Below, one piece after another: positions 52,624-61,122 of a stretch of DNA of 64,000 bases. Below the pieces are notes generated by a model. The model ran no database searches and was not told the origin of the DNA. It saw only the letters and a list, made by a program, of their open reading frames with translations. The position numbers were made by a program, and so were the translations under genes. The stretch's first letter is position 1; every line of letters begins with the position of its first letter. The stretch is from Thermococcus profundus (GTDB lineage: Archaea > Methanobacteriota_B > Thermococci > Thermococcales > Thermococcaceae), in NCBI RefSeq assembly GCF_002214585.1, contig NZ_CP014862.1:806001-870000 (forward strand), given 5' to 3'.

Positions 52624-54063
52624 ATGGAGCGCGGAAAGATTCAAGCGATGCGTGAGCAGATACTCAACGGGCCGATAGAGAAGACCCTCCTCAAGCTAGC
52701 TTACCCCCTCATCGTCAGCAACCTCGTTCAGGTTCTCTACAACATAACCGATACCTTCTGGCTTGGAAAGCTTGGAAGGGAAGCATTAGCGGCCCCAGGG
52801 ACGAGCTGGCCGATAATAGGGACGCTAATGGCCCTTGGCATGGGGTTCGCTACTGCCGGCTTCGCCTTCGTTGGGCAGTACATTGGGGCTGGGAACTACG
52901 AAAGGGCCAACCGCTCAGCTGGAGCGCTTTACTCACTAATGCTCCTCTTCTCAACGGCGACGGCAATAATAAGTCTCGCGATCCTTCCTTACGCGCTCCA
53001 ATTCATGAAGGTCACACCCAACGTCTACCCCTACGCCAAGGCATATGCCACGGTAGTTTTCGCGGGCGTTCCCTTCTCCTTCACGTTCATGGCCTTCTCT
53101 GCCCTTATGAGGGCCTCTGGAGACACAAAAACTCCTGTAAAGATAAGCATGCTCACAGTGGCTATGAATATAGTGCTCGATCCTCTCTTAATCTTTGGAA
53201 TCGGACCCTGTCCGAGGTGGGGCGTTGCGGGGGCGGCGGTAGCAACGGTTATCTCCAACGCAACCGGCGCCGTGATAGGTGCAAGGCTCTTAACGAGCGG
53301 AAGGGCCGGCCTTCACCTCACGAGGGAAACACTTAAACCTGACACGGAGTTCTACTCGAGGATCTTCCGCGTTGGCCTGCCTTCGGCCGTCGGTCAGTCT
53401 GCCAACAGCTTCGGCTTTGTTGTCCTTACGAGGATCATCTACGGCTACGGAGATGTGACCTACGCGGCCTACACAATAACCACCAGACTGGTGAACTTCA
53501 TAACTAGCATAGCAAGGGGCGTCAGCATGGCGATGGGGACGATGATAGCCCAGAACATCGGGGCGGAGAAGTACGAGAGGGCAAAGAGAATAGCGGAGAG
53601 GGCAATGGTGATTAACTTCCTCATTGCGTCCTCTGCAGTCTTGACAATAGGCCTTTTTAGAGTTCCCGTCTTCAAGGTCTTCCTCGATGACCCAAAGGTC
53701 ATAGCCCAGAGCGAGTACGTTCTCAAATACTTCCTGATATCAGTCCCGTTCTTCAACGGGATCTTCGTCGTCGTAACGAGAACCTTTAGCTCCGCCGGAC
53801 ACACGAAGAAGAGCATGGTGCTCAGCATGCTCCGCCTCTGGGGCTTCAGGATACCCCTGAGCTACCTCTTCGGCTACGTAGCTTCGATAACGGTTTTTGG
53901 TCTTAGAATTCCTCTCGCTGAGCTCTTTGGGATGAGCCCCAAGGGAGTCTTCTTCGGGATGGGTATGAGCAACTTTCTAGCGGCGATAGTTGCTTTCCTC
54001 TGGTTCAGCAGGGGGACGTGGATGAAGAGGATAATAGAAGAGGAAGTCAGGAGAGAGCCTTAA
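52624..54063 (+). CDS. MATE-family efflux transporter, second of a tandem pair
   Basis: 479 residues, similar to the preceding gene throughout (PLIVSNLVQVLYNITDTFWLG; GLPSAVGQSANSFGFVVLTR). Met at 52624 is chosen because it aligns with the start of its neighbour (both have eight residues before MREQILNGP); in-frame GTG 52615 and ATG 52618 precede it. It has its own TATA-like ctttttatatcc at 52581-52592. About 20 extra residues before the last membrane helix (AELFGMSPKG) are not in the first copy. The 3' end overlaps the convergent peptidase gene by 17 bases. Confidence 0.92.
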   Translation: MERGKIQAMREQILNGPIEKTLLKLAYPLIVSNLVQVLYNITDTFWLGKLGREALAAPGTSWPIIGTLMALGMGFATAGFAFVGQYIGAGNYERANRSAGALYSLMLLFSTATAIISLAILPYALQFMKVTPNVYPYAKAYATVVFAGVPFSFTFMAFSALMRASGDTKTPVKISMLTVAMNIVLDPLLIFGIGPCPRWGVAGAAVATVISNATGAVIGARLLTSGRAGLHLTRETLKPDTEFYSRIFRVGLPSAVGQSANSFGFVVLTRIIYGYGDVTYAAYTITTRLVNFITSIARGVSMAMGTMIAQNIGAEKYERAKRIAERAMVINFLIASSAVLTIGLFRVPVFKVFLDDPKVIAQSEYVLKYFLISVPFFNGIFVVVTRTFSSAGHTKKSMVLSMLRLWGFRIPLSYLFGYVASITVFGLRIPLAELFGMSPKGVFFGMGMSNFLAAIVAFLWFSRGTWMKRIIEEEVRREP

Positions 54064-55897
54064 TAACAAACGCGAGGAGATCCGTGAGCTCCCTTGCCCT
54101 CGTCTCCGGCGATGCCCCCATGTGGCCGCTCTTCGTTTCAACTCTAAGATAGACTGGTGCACCTGTCTCCTTCAGCTTCATGAAGAACTTGAGGGCGTGC
54201 GCTGGATGAACGCGGTCATCGTGGAGACCTGTGTAAATGAGCGTCGGCGGGTAGCGCTTGTTCGGGTCGATGTTGTGGTATGGGGAGTACTTCAGCAAGA
54301 ACTCCCTGTCCTTCGGGTCATCGGGGTTTCCGTATTCCGGAACCCAGACGCTACCGATGTAGAGCTTGTGGAAGCGCATCATGTCGATGACGGGATAGCC
54401 GATTAGCGCAGCGTCCATTACATCGGGCCTCTGGGTGAGGGTTGCTGAAACCAGAAGCCCACCGTTGCTCCTTCCCCACGCGGCAACATTATAGCCCTTC
54501 TCCTTGAGCTTCCCAAGGACTGCTATGAAGTCATCGAAGACGTTCTGCTTGTTTTCCCTCATTCCAGCTCTGTGCCATTCCTCACCGTATTCTGAGCCTC
54601 CGCGCAGGTTGGCCATGGCGAATGTTCCACCGCGCCTGATGAACGGAATCGCCTGCGGGAAGAAGCGCGGGGTTAGGGAGATGTTGAAGCCGCCGTAGCC
54701 GAAGACCCAGACCTTTTTGTTGTCATCCTTTCCCTTAACATGGAAGTAGTGAATTTTAGTTCCGTCCCTGCTCACCGCGAAGTCCTCTTCAACGGCAAAC
54801 TCCCCCTCGATTTCCTGCTTCTCCACGAGCCTAAGCTCACCTTTGAACTCGTAGAGCCTGTAGGGAACCGTAAAGCTCTCGTAGCGGAGCAGGACCTTTT
54901 TACCGTCTGAATCAAGTGGATAAACGCTTCCAGGAAGTTCAAAGCCGAGCTCACTTATCTTCTCACCTTCAAGGGAGTAAACCTCAATCCTGTGGCTCGC
55001 ATGAACGAGCCTGCCGGCGAGGATTTTGTCATCCAGGATCACGGCCCACTCGAGCGGGAACTCGCTTTCTGGAATGACCTCGATGGTTTTCTCACCCTCT
55101 ATGGCAACGACCTTTCCGAGGCCCTTTCCTTCCCTCGTGAGAACGTAGAGCCTGCCGTTGATGACATCGATCGGCTCCGCTGGAACTTCGGCAGAGTAAA
55201 CCTTCTCCCATAGGTCGGGGGCCTCAATCGGTCCAATGTAGATATCGGCCTTGTTCCAGCCGAAGGTGACGGTGAGCATCGCCCACTTCCCGTCGGTGCT
55301 CCTTCTGAGACCCATGAAGTAGCCTGAACCCAGACCCTTTCCAAAGACCATCCTCTCTCCGTTTTCGTCCCCCCAGAAAAGCCTTACCGCGGGCGCTTTA
55401 ACTCCATCTGGAGTCTCCCCGTGCCTGTAGAAGCGGCTGAAGTAGTATCCGTTCTTGAGGAACGTGACGTTCCACACCGATGGCTTGAGCTCGTCTATAA
55501 GTTCGCCGCTTTCGAGGTCGATAATCCTCGTTATCCCCTCGTCCGCCCCTCCGATTGAGAAGCTGTAGGAAAGCCGTTTGCCCGTTTTATCAACGGTGAA
55601 GCCCTGGAGAAGAACCTGGTCGTTTACTTCCTCTTCCAGCTCCTTTGAGTCGATTATAACGTCCCCACCGAGCCACCTTATTATCTGCCTGTCTTTTTCG
55701 CGGTACATTGCGATAGTGCCCTTTTCAGTCAGCATTGCACTTCTGAGGATTGGGATCGAGTACAGCCCCCAGACCTCTGGGAAGAGCTCATCGCTGAGAT
55801 CGCCCACAAACCCTCTGAAGCGCTTGTTCTCCTCCTCAACGAGCTTCAAAACGCGCTCGTCCTGGAGGTTCTCCATCCATGCATAAGGGTCTTCCAT
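54047..55897 (-). CDS. Prolyl oligopeptidase
   Basis: 616 residues. N-terminal DPYAWMENLQDERV, a seven-bladed propeller that filters peptide substrates, and a C-terminal alpha/beta-hydrolase with nucleophile Ser in GRSNGG, Asp in GLHDDRVHP and His in KSGHMG. Cuts after proline in peptides shorter than about 30 residues. ATG 55897 follows GGTGGT. Length matches the P. furiosus enzyme. Confidence 0.95.
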   Translation of the reverse strand: MEDPYAWMENLQDERVLKLVEEENKRFRGFVGDLSDELFPEVWGLYSIPILRSAMLTEKGTIAMYREKDRQIIRWLGGDVIIDSKELEEEVNDQVLLQGFTVDKTGKRLSYSFSIGGADEGITRIIDLESGELIDELKPSVWNVTFLKNGYYFSRFYRHGETPDGVKAPAVRLFWGDENGERMVFGKGLGSGYFMGLRRSTDGKWAMLTVTFGWNKADIYIGPIEAPDLWEKVYSAEVPAEPIDVINGRLYVLTREGKGLGKVVAIEGEKTIEVIPESEFPLEWAVILDDKILAGRLVHASHRIEVYSLEGEKISELGFELPGSVYPLDSDGKKVLLRYESFTVPYRLYEFKGELRLVEKQEIEGEFAVEEDFAVSRDGTKIHYFHVKGKDDNKKVWVFGYGGFNISLTPRFFPQAIPFIRRGGTFAMANLRGGSEYGEEWHRAGMRENKQNVFDDFIAVLGKLKEKGYNVAAWGRSNGGLLVSATLTQRPDVMDAALIGYPVIDMMRFHKLYIGSVWVPEYGNPDDPKDREFLLKYSPYHNIDPNKRYPPTLIYTGLHDDRVHPAHALKFFMKLKETGAPVYLRVETKSGHMGASPETRARELTDLLAFVIKALS

Positions 55898-55959
55898 AGA
55901 AACCACCGAAGGGGTATATGAAAATTGGAATATAAACGTTTAGGCAGTGGTATTAGTGA

Positions 55960-56910
55960 TCATTTGGCGGAGATCCTGTTCTTCAGATCCTCAATCAGCT
56001 CGATGAGCTCATCAACGTCCTTGATTTCCTCAAAGCTCTCCTTTGGAATCAGGGGAACCTCAGAAACGACTTCAAGCTTTGACTTCTCAAGAACGAAGAG
56101 GCCGCCGCTGTTTATTATCCTTCCCACTTCCGCCACCATCTCTGCGCGCTTTACAGTCGAGCGGGTTTTCTTCTCATCTATGCCAGTCAGTATGGTGAAC
56201 TCGTCCTCCTTGGAGAGGGCGTTGAAGGGAGCGCGCTTCACCTTCACCACGCCCATACCCAGCTCGGTGAGCTTGTCGAAGACCTCCTTTTCCAGGGGCG
56301 TCTCGGGTTTGGAGGGCTTGAGCTCCCCCTCAACCTTAGCCCGGAGCACGTCTATGGGCTCCGCTATGGGCTCGTCGAATATCTCCTCCATTCTCACAGC
56401 GACTTCGAGCGAAACCGCCCCCTCCTCGCGCTCGTAGTTCAGGATGCTCTTCCTCGAAACCCCGAGGAGAGAAGCGAGCTCGCCAACGGAGTAGCCGTGC
56501 TTCTCGCGGAGCCTGCGCAGAAGTTCCCCGTTTATCCTCACGTACAATCCTCCGCGCTCGGCGAATATCGCCGGAAGTTCACCTTCTATTATGACCCGGT
56601 AGAGGGTGGCTGGGCTCAGCGCGTATATTCCAAAGCGCTCGTATATGACGTCCTCCTCCAGCTCGGAGTTCTTCGTCTTAAGTCCCACTATGAGCGGGGA
56701 AGCCTTGAACACCTTTGAGAGCCTCTTTAAGTCCTCCGCCTGCTCCTCAGTGACCGTATCTATGTTGGTGGCGACCTTGACGAAGAGGAGCGTCAGAAGC
56801 CCGCTGGCGACCAGATCAAAACACCCTCCTCTAAGCTCGACGCGCGCAACCTTGAAGCCACCCCTCTGGAACACCCTTGAAACGATCTCTATGAGCCTTT
56901 CCCTGTCCAT
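55960..56910 (-). CDS. Archaeal HTH-type transcriptional regulator (COG1395-like)
   Basis: 316 residues. N-terminal region (FKVARVELRGGCFDLVASG, then LLFVKVATNIDTVTEEQAED) resembling a restriction-nuclease-like fold, followed by an XRE-type helix-turn-helix at about 130-185 (RLREKHGYSVGELASLLGVS, then RKSILNYEREEG), and a second mixed domain. Widely conserved in euryarchaea; target genes unknown. ATG 56910 with a TATA-like aactttaaaagc about 25 bases before gives a leaderless message. Confidence 0.8.
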   Translation of the reverse strand: MDRERLIEIVSRVFQRGGFKVARVELRGGCFDLVASGLLTLLFVKVATNIDTVTEEQAEDLKRLSKVFKASPLIVGLKTKNSELEEDVIYERFGIYALSPATLYRVIIEGELPAIFAERGGLYVRINGELLRRLREKHGYSVGELASLLGVSRKSILNYEREEGAVSLEVAVRMEEIFDEPIAEPIDVLRAKVEGELKPSKPETPLEKEVFDKLTELGMGVVKVKRAPFNALSKEDEFTILTGIDEKKTRSTVKRAEMVAEVGRIINSGGLFVLEKSKLEVVSEVPLIPKESFEEIKDVDELIELIEDLKNRISAK

Positions 56911-56931
56911 CAAGGTTTAAATATGAGAAGG

Positions 56932-56944
56932 AGCTTTTAAAGTT
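56932..56944. promoter_or_regulatory. Shared near-palindromic TATA element of divergent genes
   Basis: Gcttttaaagtt can serve as TATA box in both directions, about 25 bases from the start of the HTH gene (minus) and close before the GNAT gene (plus). Divergent transcription would then be mutually exclusive. Confidence 0.4.
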
Positions 56945-56956
56945 AAGGTGCAAGCC

Positions 56957-57493
56957 ATGAGGCCCGTTGTTATCAAAGGTGACAGGGTCAGCCTGGGAGT
57001 GCTCACAAGGGAGGATCTCCATACCGTCTGGAAGTGGTACAACGACAGGAGGGTGAGAAGGTACCTCTCCTTCCCTCACGAGGTCTTCTTCTACGAGGAT
57101 GAAATGGAGTGGTATGAAGCCATAAGGCGGGAGAAGAGCAGGGAGAAGGTCTTTGCCATCGTGAAAAACGAGGAAAAGACCCTTGTGGGGTTGATAGGCC
57201 TCCACAACATCGACCTCTACAGCAGGAACGCCGAGCTCGGCTACTTCCTTGGCCCAGAGCACTGGGGGATGGGGTACGCGACGGAGGCTGTTTTTCTGGC
57301 CGTCAGATACGCCTTCGAATGGCTTAACCTGAGGAAGCTCTATGCTAGGGTTTTTGAGCCCAACGTCCCCTCCAGCAGGATCCTTGAGAGGAACGGCTTC
57401 ACCCTGGCTGGAAGGCTCAGGGAGCACCAGTACGTACCTGGAAAGGGCTTCGTTGACGTCCTCCTCTACGAGCTGCTTCGTGAGGAGGTGTAG
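56957..57493 (+). CDS. GNAT-family N-acetyltransferase (RimJ/RimL-like)
   Basis: 178 residues. Acetyl-CoA site in LGPEHWGMGYATEAVFLAVR, with the preceding strand LVGLIGLHNIDL and the later ARVFEPNVPSSRILERNGF. Likely acetylates a protein N-terminus or a small amine; substrate unknown. ATG 56957 follows AAGGTG. The stop is 4 bases before the start of the channel gene, so they are co-expressed. Confidence 0.88.
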   Translation: MRPVVIKGDRVSLGVLTREDLHTVWKWYNDRRVRRYLSFPHEVFFYEDEMEWYEAIRREKSREKVFAIVKNEEKTLVGLIGLHNIDLYSRNAELGYFLGPEHWGMGYATEAVFLAVRYAFEWLNLRKLYARVFEPNVPSSRILERNGFTLAGRLREHQYVPGKGFVDVLLYELLREEV

Positions 57494-57497
57494 GGAC

Positions 57498-58946
57498 TTG
57501 TGTGAGTACGTCTACGCCAACGGGAAGAAGTGCAGGCTGAAACCGCTGGAGGGCTCGAAGTTCTGTCCTCTCCACGTTCCCTACGAGGAAGGAGAGTCCC
57601 TTTTGGGTGATGGGATAAGGGAGATAAAAAGGAAAAAATTCGAGGAGAGACTCAAAGCGGGGAGGTCATACTTTGAGGGCGTTTATCTCTACGATGCCGT
57701 CGTTAAGGATTTCAACTCAGAGAAAGCCATTGTGTTCAAAAACTCCCATGTGAAGACCCTCATCATTGAAGGCTCCACTCTGAAGGGTCTGATAGTGGTG
57801 AACTCAAAGATAGAGCGGGTAATAATCTTCGAGACGAAGGTGGAGATGCTCTTCTTCAAAGGGTCCGAGATATTCGGTCTCAACATCCTTCGCGTTGATT
57901 TCACCGGCCACATCTCCATAAGAGACTTAGAGGTCAGGTACCTCATGATAAACTCCACCCGATACGTCAGAGACGGTGAGGGCGGAGAAGAAGAGGCTTA
58001 CGGTGAAAAGAAGGGCATCATCGGAACTATAGAACTCTCGGGCCTCAAAAACGTTAGGAGAATAGGAATCAACACGCGGTATCCCCTTCTCAGGAAGATA
58101 TTGGAGGAGCACGGTGTAAGCGTCTCCGAGAACCGTGAGCGCATGGTAAGGGTGGTGTCCCTGATCCTGAGGGACGTGAGCTTCGACGTTTCCCCCCGCT
58201 TTAAAAGGCAGGTCAGACTTGCCGTAAGCGGCCTCTCCGGCCAGCTGGTAATGGAGAACCTTGAGGTCTTCGGCCATGTGGAGATACGGAGGAGCAGGCT
58301 CAGATCACCTGAGTTTATACACGTGAGGATCGAGAGCAACCTGATCCTGAGGGGATCATCCTTTATAGCGGACCCCTCGTGGAACATAACGGTACTGCCG
58401 AACCTGCCGATAGAACTCATCATTGGCGGTTTTATGATCGTTGAGGACTGCGAGTTCAGCAATCCCCACGCGGCTGAGGTCTTCTACCGCCTCGCCAGAA
58501 CGAGCTGGGAAAGGAGCGGGGATTTCGAGAAAGCCGATGAGTACTACTATCTTGAGATGGTCGCTAAAAGAAAGATAAAATCCCTTGGGCGGAGAAGAGG
58601 GTGGAGGAAGATACTTCAGAGGCTTGAGGTCGCCTTCGAGTGGCTCTTCGCTGATTTGACCTGCAAGTACGGAACCGACTGGAAGAGGCCCGTTATAATC
58701 TGGATCATTGCAGTCAACGTGCTCTTTCCGATCCTCTTTTACGCGACGGAAAGCGTGGAGGGTATCTCTGGGGCAATGGGATCCCTGGACTACGAATACT
58801 TCAGCATAGTCACTGCCACCACCCTCGGCTACGGAGACTACCACCCGATAGGTGTTGGCAGGGCCATCGCCTCCCTTGAAGCGCTCTTCGGAATGTTCAT
58901 GTGGGCGGTATTCCTCACGGTCTTCGCGAGGAAGTACATGAGGTAG
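57498..58946 (+). CDS. Potassium channel with N-terminal Cys/His knuckle and beta-helix-like domain
   Basis: 482 residues if started at TTG 57498, which follows GGAGGTG by 7 bases; GTG 57480 is the alternative. Residues 1-30 hold a possible zinc knuckle (C at 2 and 11, then CPLH). Residues 60-330 are regular short strands (VKTLIIEGSTLKGLIVVNSK, IERVIIFETKVEMLFFKGSE) like pentapeptide/beta-helix repeats. A helical linker leads to a two-helix channel: TM1 VIIWIIAVNVLFPILFY, filter TTLGYGDYHP, TM2 SLEALFGMFMWAVFLTVFA. The filter is that of K+ channels. The soluble part probably gates the pore; its signal is unknown. Confidence 0.82.
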   Translation: MCEYVYANGKKCRLKPLEGSKFCPLHVPYEEGESLLGDGIREIKRKKFEERLKAGRSYFEGVYLYDAVVKDFNSEKAIVFKNSHVKTLIIEGSTLKGLIVVNSKIERVIIFETKVEMLFFKGSEIFGLNILRVDFTGHISIRDLEVRYLMINSTRYVRDGEGGEEEAYGEKKGIIGTIELSGLKNVRRIGINTRYPLLRKILEEHGVSVSENRERMVRVVSLILRDVSFDVSPRFKRQVRLAVSGLSGQLVMENLEVFGHVEIRRSRLRSPEFIHVRIESNLILRGSSFIADPSWNITVLPNLPIELIIGGFMIVEDCEFSNPHAAEVFYRLARTSWERSGDFEKADEYYYLEMVAKRKIKSLGRRRGWRKILQRLEVAFEWLFADLTCKYGTDWKRPVIIWIIAVNVLFPILFYATESVEGISGAMGSLDYEYFSIVTATTLGYGDYHPIGVGRAIASLEALFGMFMWAVFLTVFARKYMR

Positions 58947-58989
58947 AAACCTTTAAGCTACCTAGGCGTTCTACACTCCGGGGATACGT

Positions 58990-60135
58990 ATGACGGAGAA
59001 AAGACTAAGAGTGGGCCTCGTAGTCAATCCCATAGCCGGAATGGGGGGAAAGGTGGCCCTAAAGGGAACCGATGGCGTTGTCGAGGAGGCTATAAGGCGT
59101 GGGGCCAGACCAATCGCCCCCGACGTGGCGAGGCTTTTTCTGAACGAGCTCAGCAACTACGAGGAAAATGAGCGGATAGAGTTCCTGACGGGCCCTGACG
59201 GACTCGGTGAGGATATAATACGGGAGTTCGAGTTTCCCCACGAGGTCATAATGCACAGGGAGATAGGCTACCGGGAGGTTCTGGGAGTCAAAATTCCTGA
59301 CACAAGCGGCGACGATACGAAGGAGCTTGTAAGAAGGATGCTCGGAGCGGTTGACATCATAGTCTTTGCCGGCGGTGATGGAACCGCCAGGGACGTCCAT
59401 TCCGTTGCTGACAAAAAAGTTCCGATCCTCGGTGTGCCGACCGGTGTAAAGATGTTCTCCGGGGTCTTCGCGGCTTCTCCAGAGGACGCAGCGAGGCTCG
59501 TCGTCGAGTTCCTCAAGGGAAACGCGGAGCTTGTCGAGAGGGACGTCATGGATCTCGACGAGAACGCCTTCAGGCACGACGAGGTGAAGCCGAAGCACTA
59601 CGGAAAAGCCCTGACGCCCTACGCGGAGCTGCTCCTCCAGGGCGCTAAGGAGCCCACCAAGACCGACGAGGCAGAGGACGCGGATTCCATGATACGGGCC
59701 CTCGCGGAGGAGCTTGAGGACGGCGTTTACTTCCTGGGGGCAGGTTCAACGGTCAAAAAACTAAAAGATCTCCTCGGCATAAACGGCACTCTCCTGGGCG
59801 TCGACGTTGTTGAGATAAAGGACGGGAAGGCGAGGCTTCTTGTTAAAGATGCGGCCGAGAAAGACCTCCTGAAGTTCGTTGACCGGAATCCAAAGATAGT
59901 GGTCACCGTTATAGGCGGGCTGGGCTTCCTCTTCGGCAGGGGCAACCAGCAGTTCTCGGCGGAGGTTCTGAGGCACATACCCAAGGAGAACATCATAGTC
60001 GTCGCCACGCCCTCAAAGCTGAGAAACGGCATCGTGAGGGTCTATACTGGGGATAAGGAGGTCGACGAAAAGCTCAGAGGGTACATGAAAGTCCGCGTTA
60101 GCCCCTGGATGGAGAGGATGGTGAAGGTGGTTTGA
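58990..60135 (+). CDS. ATP-NAD kinase-like protein (AcoX group)
   Basis: 381 residues. NAD-kinase/diacylglycerol-kinase fold with LVVNPIAGMGG at the N-terminus, FAGGDGTARDV as the GGDGT motif, and GVPTGVKMFSGVFA. Longer than NAD kinases proper and of the COG3199/AcoX type, whose substrate is not settled. TATA-like elements are weak; the gene lies 43 bases after the channel gene. Confidence 0.8.
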   Translation: MTEKRLRVGLVVNPIAGMGGKVALKGTDGVVEEAIRRGARPIAPDVARLFLNELSNYEENERIEFLTGPDGLGEDIIREFEFPHEVIMHREIGYREVLGVKIPDTSGDDTKELVRRMLGAVDIIVFAGGDGTARDVHSVADKKVPILGVPTGVKMFSGVFAASPEDAARLVVEFLKGNAELVERDVMDLDENAFRHDEVKPKHYGKALTPYAELLLQGAKEPTKTDEAEDADSMIRALAEELEDGVYFLGAGSTVKKLKDLLGINGTLLGVDVVEIKDGKARLLVKDAAEKDLLKFVDRNPKIVVTVIGGLGFLFGRGNQQFSAEVLRHIPKENIIVVATPSKLRNGIVRVYTGDKEVDEKLRGYMKVRVSPWMERMVKVV

Positions 60136-60186
60136 GCGGACGAACCAGAAGCCGTTTATACAACCTCCCCCTATTCTTAACCTGTG

Positions 60187-61122
60187 ATGCGTATGAAGTA
60201 CAGCCGCATAGCGGTTCGACTTTTCGAGAGGGAGGGCCAGGATGTATTCTACGACCCCGTTTACCACGGCAGAACCCTCAAGGTCTTCGGAATGGACGAG
60301 TGGCCTGGAAAGGCCCTCCAGTACTTTGTGGGAAAGTACTGGGAGATAGGCTACGGGACGGTGGTCTTCGACACCACAGGGACTTTTCGAGAGGAAGGCT
60401 TTGACACGGTAATTAAAGTGAAGGACGGTGAAGGAACGGGCCTTGATCCGCTGGCCCTTGCTTCGAAGGGCATCTTGGACGGCTACACTGCGGCCACAAT
60501 AGTTCAGACTATCTACGGCCTCGACAGAACACTCACCGAGAGGCTCTACGCGGACTTCCTCTCGGGAAAGGTCAAGAGCGTTCCGGAGGCGGCGAAGTCG
60601 GAGAACAAGTACTCAGAGGTCATTCAGGAAAGCTACACCCCCCTTGACGAGGCTTTTTACAGGGGAAATGCTCCCGAGTTCGGTAAAAACATTTTAGTGA
60701 ACCTGGGGGAGACGTACAGCGTAAGCCTCGCGGGAATGGCTTTTCTGATAATGGGCGCGGTCATCAGAACGAGAAGAAACGTAATGGTGGGTGTTAACGA
60801 CGCCGCCGTTCTCGCATACACGGAGATAGGCAGCGCCGCTGTGCCTCTGATAACCAAGCCCCTGAGGAGGAGGGTGGCGATTCTGGCAACACAGTACGCC
60901 CTTGAGAGCGTGATGAACCTGGCCGGCCCGAGCCTGCTACTCTACCACGATCCGGACACTCAGAGCGTCGTCTACGAGACCAACGGGGTTCCCCCGGGTC
61001 CGATGAGGAAGTACGTCCACAAGGGGCAGGCGGCATTTATATACCGCACGCCGGAAACGATAGACGTGGAGTGGGGGAGATGGCTTTCTAACCCCCCAGG
61101 TTCTTTACCAGCTCCTCCATAA
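60187..61122 (+). CDS. Conserved protein of unknown function
   Basis: 311 residues, mixed alpha/beta. Segments such as GYGTVVFDTTGTFREEGFD and KNILVNLGETYSVSLAGMAF recall the second half of HerA/FtsK-type ATPases, but no Walker A loop is seen, so it may be a degenerate member. Start may be ATG 60187 or 60193; gtttataca at about 60154-60162 is a TATA candidate giving a nearly leaderless message. The end overlaps the convergent desulfurase gene by 35 bases. Confidence 0.65.
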   Translation: MRMKYSRIAVRLFEREGQDVFYDPVYHGRTLKVFGMDEWPGKALQYFVGKYWEIGYGTVVFDTTGTFREEGFDTVIKVKDGEGTGLDPLALASKGILDGYTAATIVQTIYGLDRTLTERLYADFLSGKVKSVPEAAKSENKYSEVIQESYTPLDEAFYRGNAPEFGKNILVNLGETYSVSLAGMAFLIMGAVIRTRRNVMVGVNDAAVLAYTEIGSAAVPLITKPLRRRVAILATQYALESVMNLAGPSLLLYHDPDTQSVVYETNGVPPGPMRKYVHKGQAAFIYRTPETIDVEWGRWLSNPPGSLPAPP

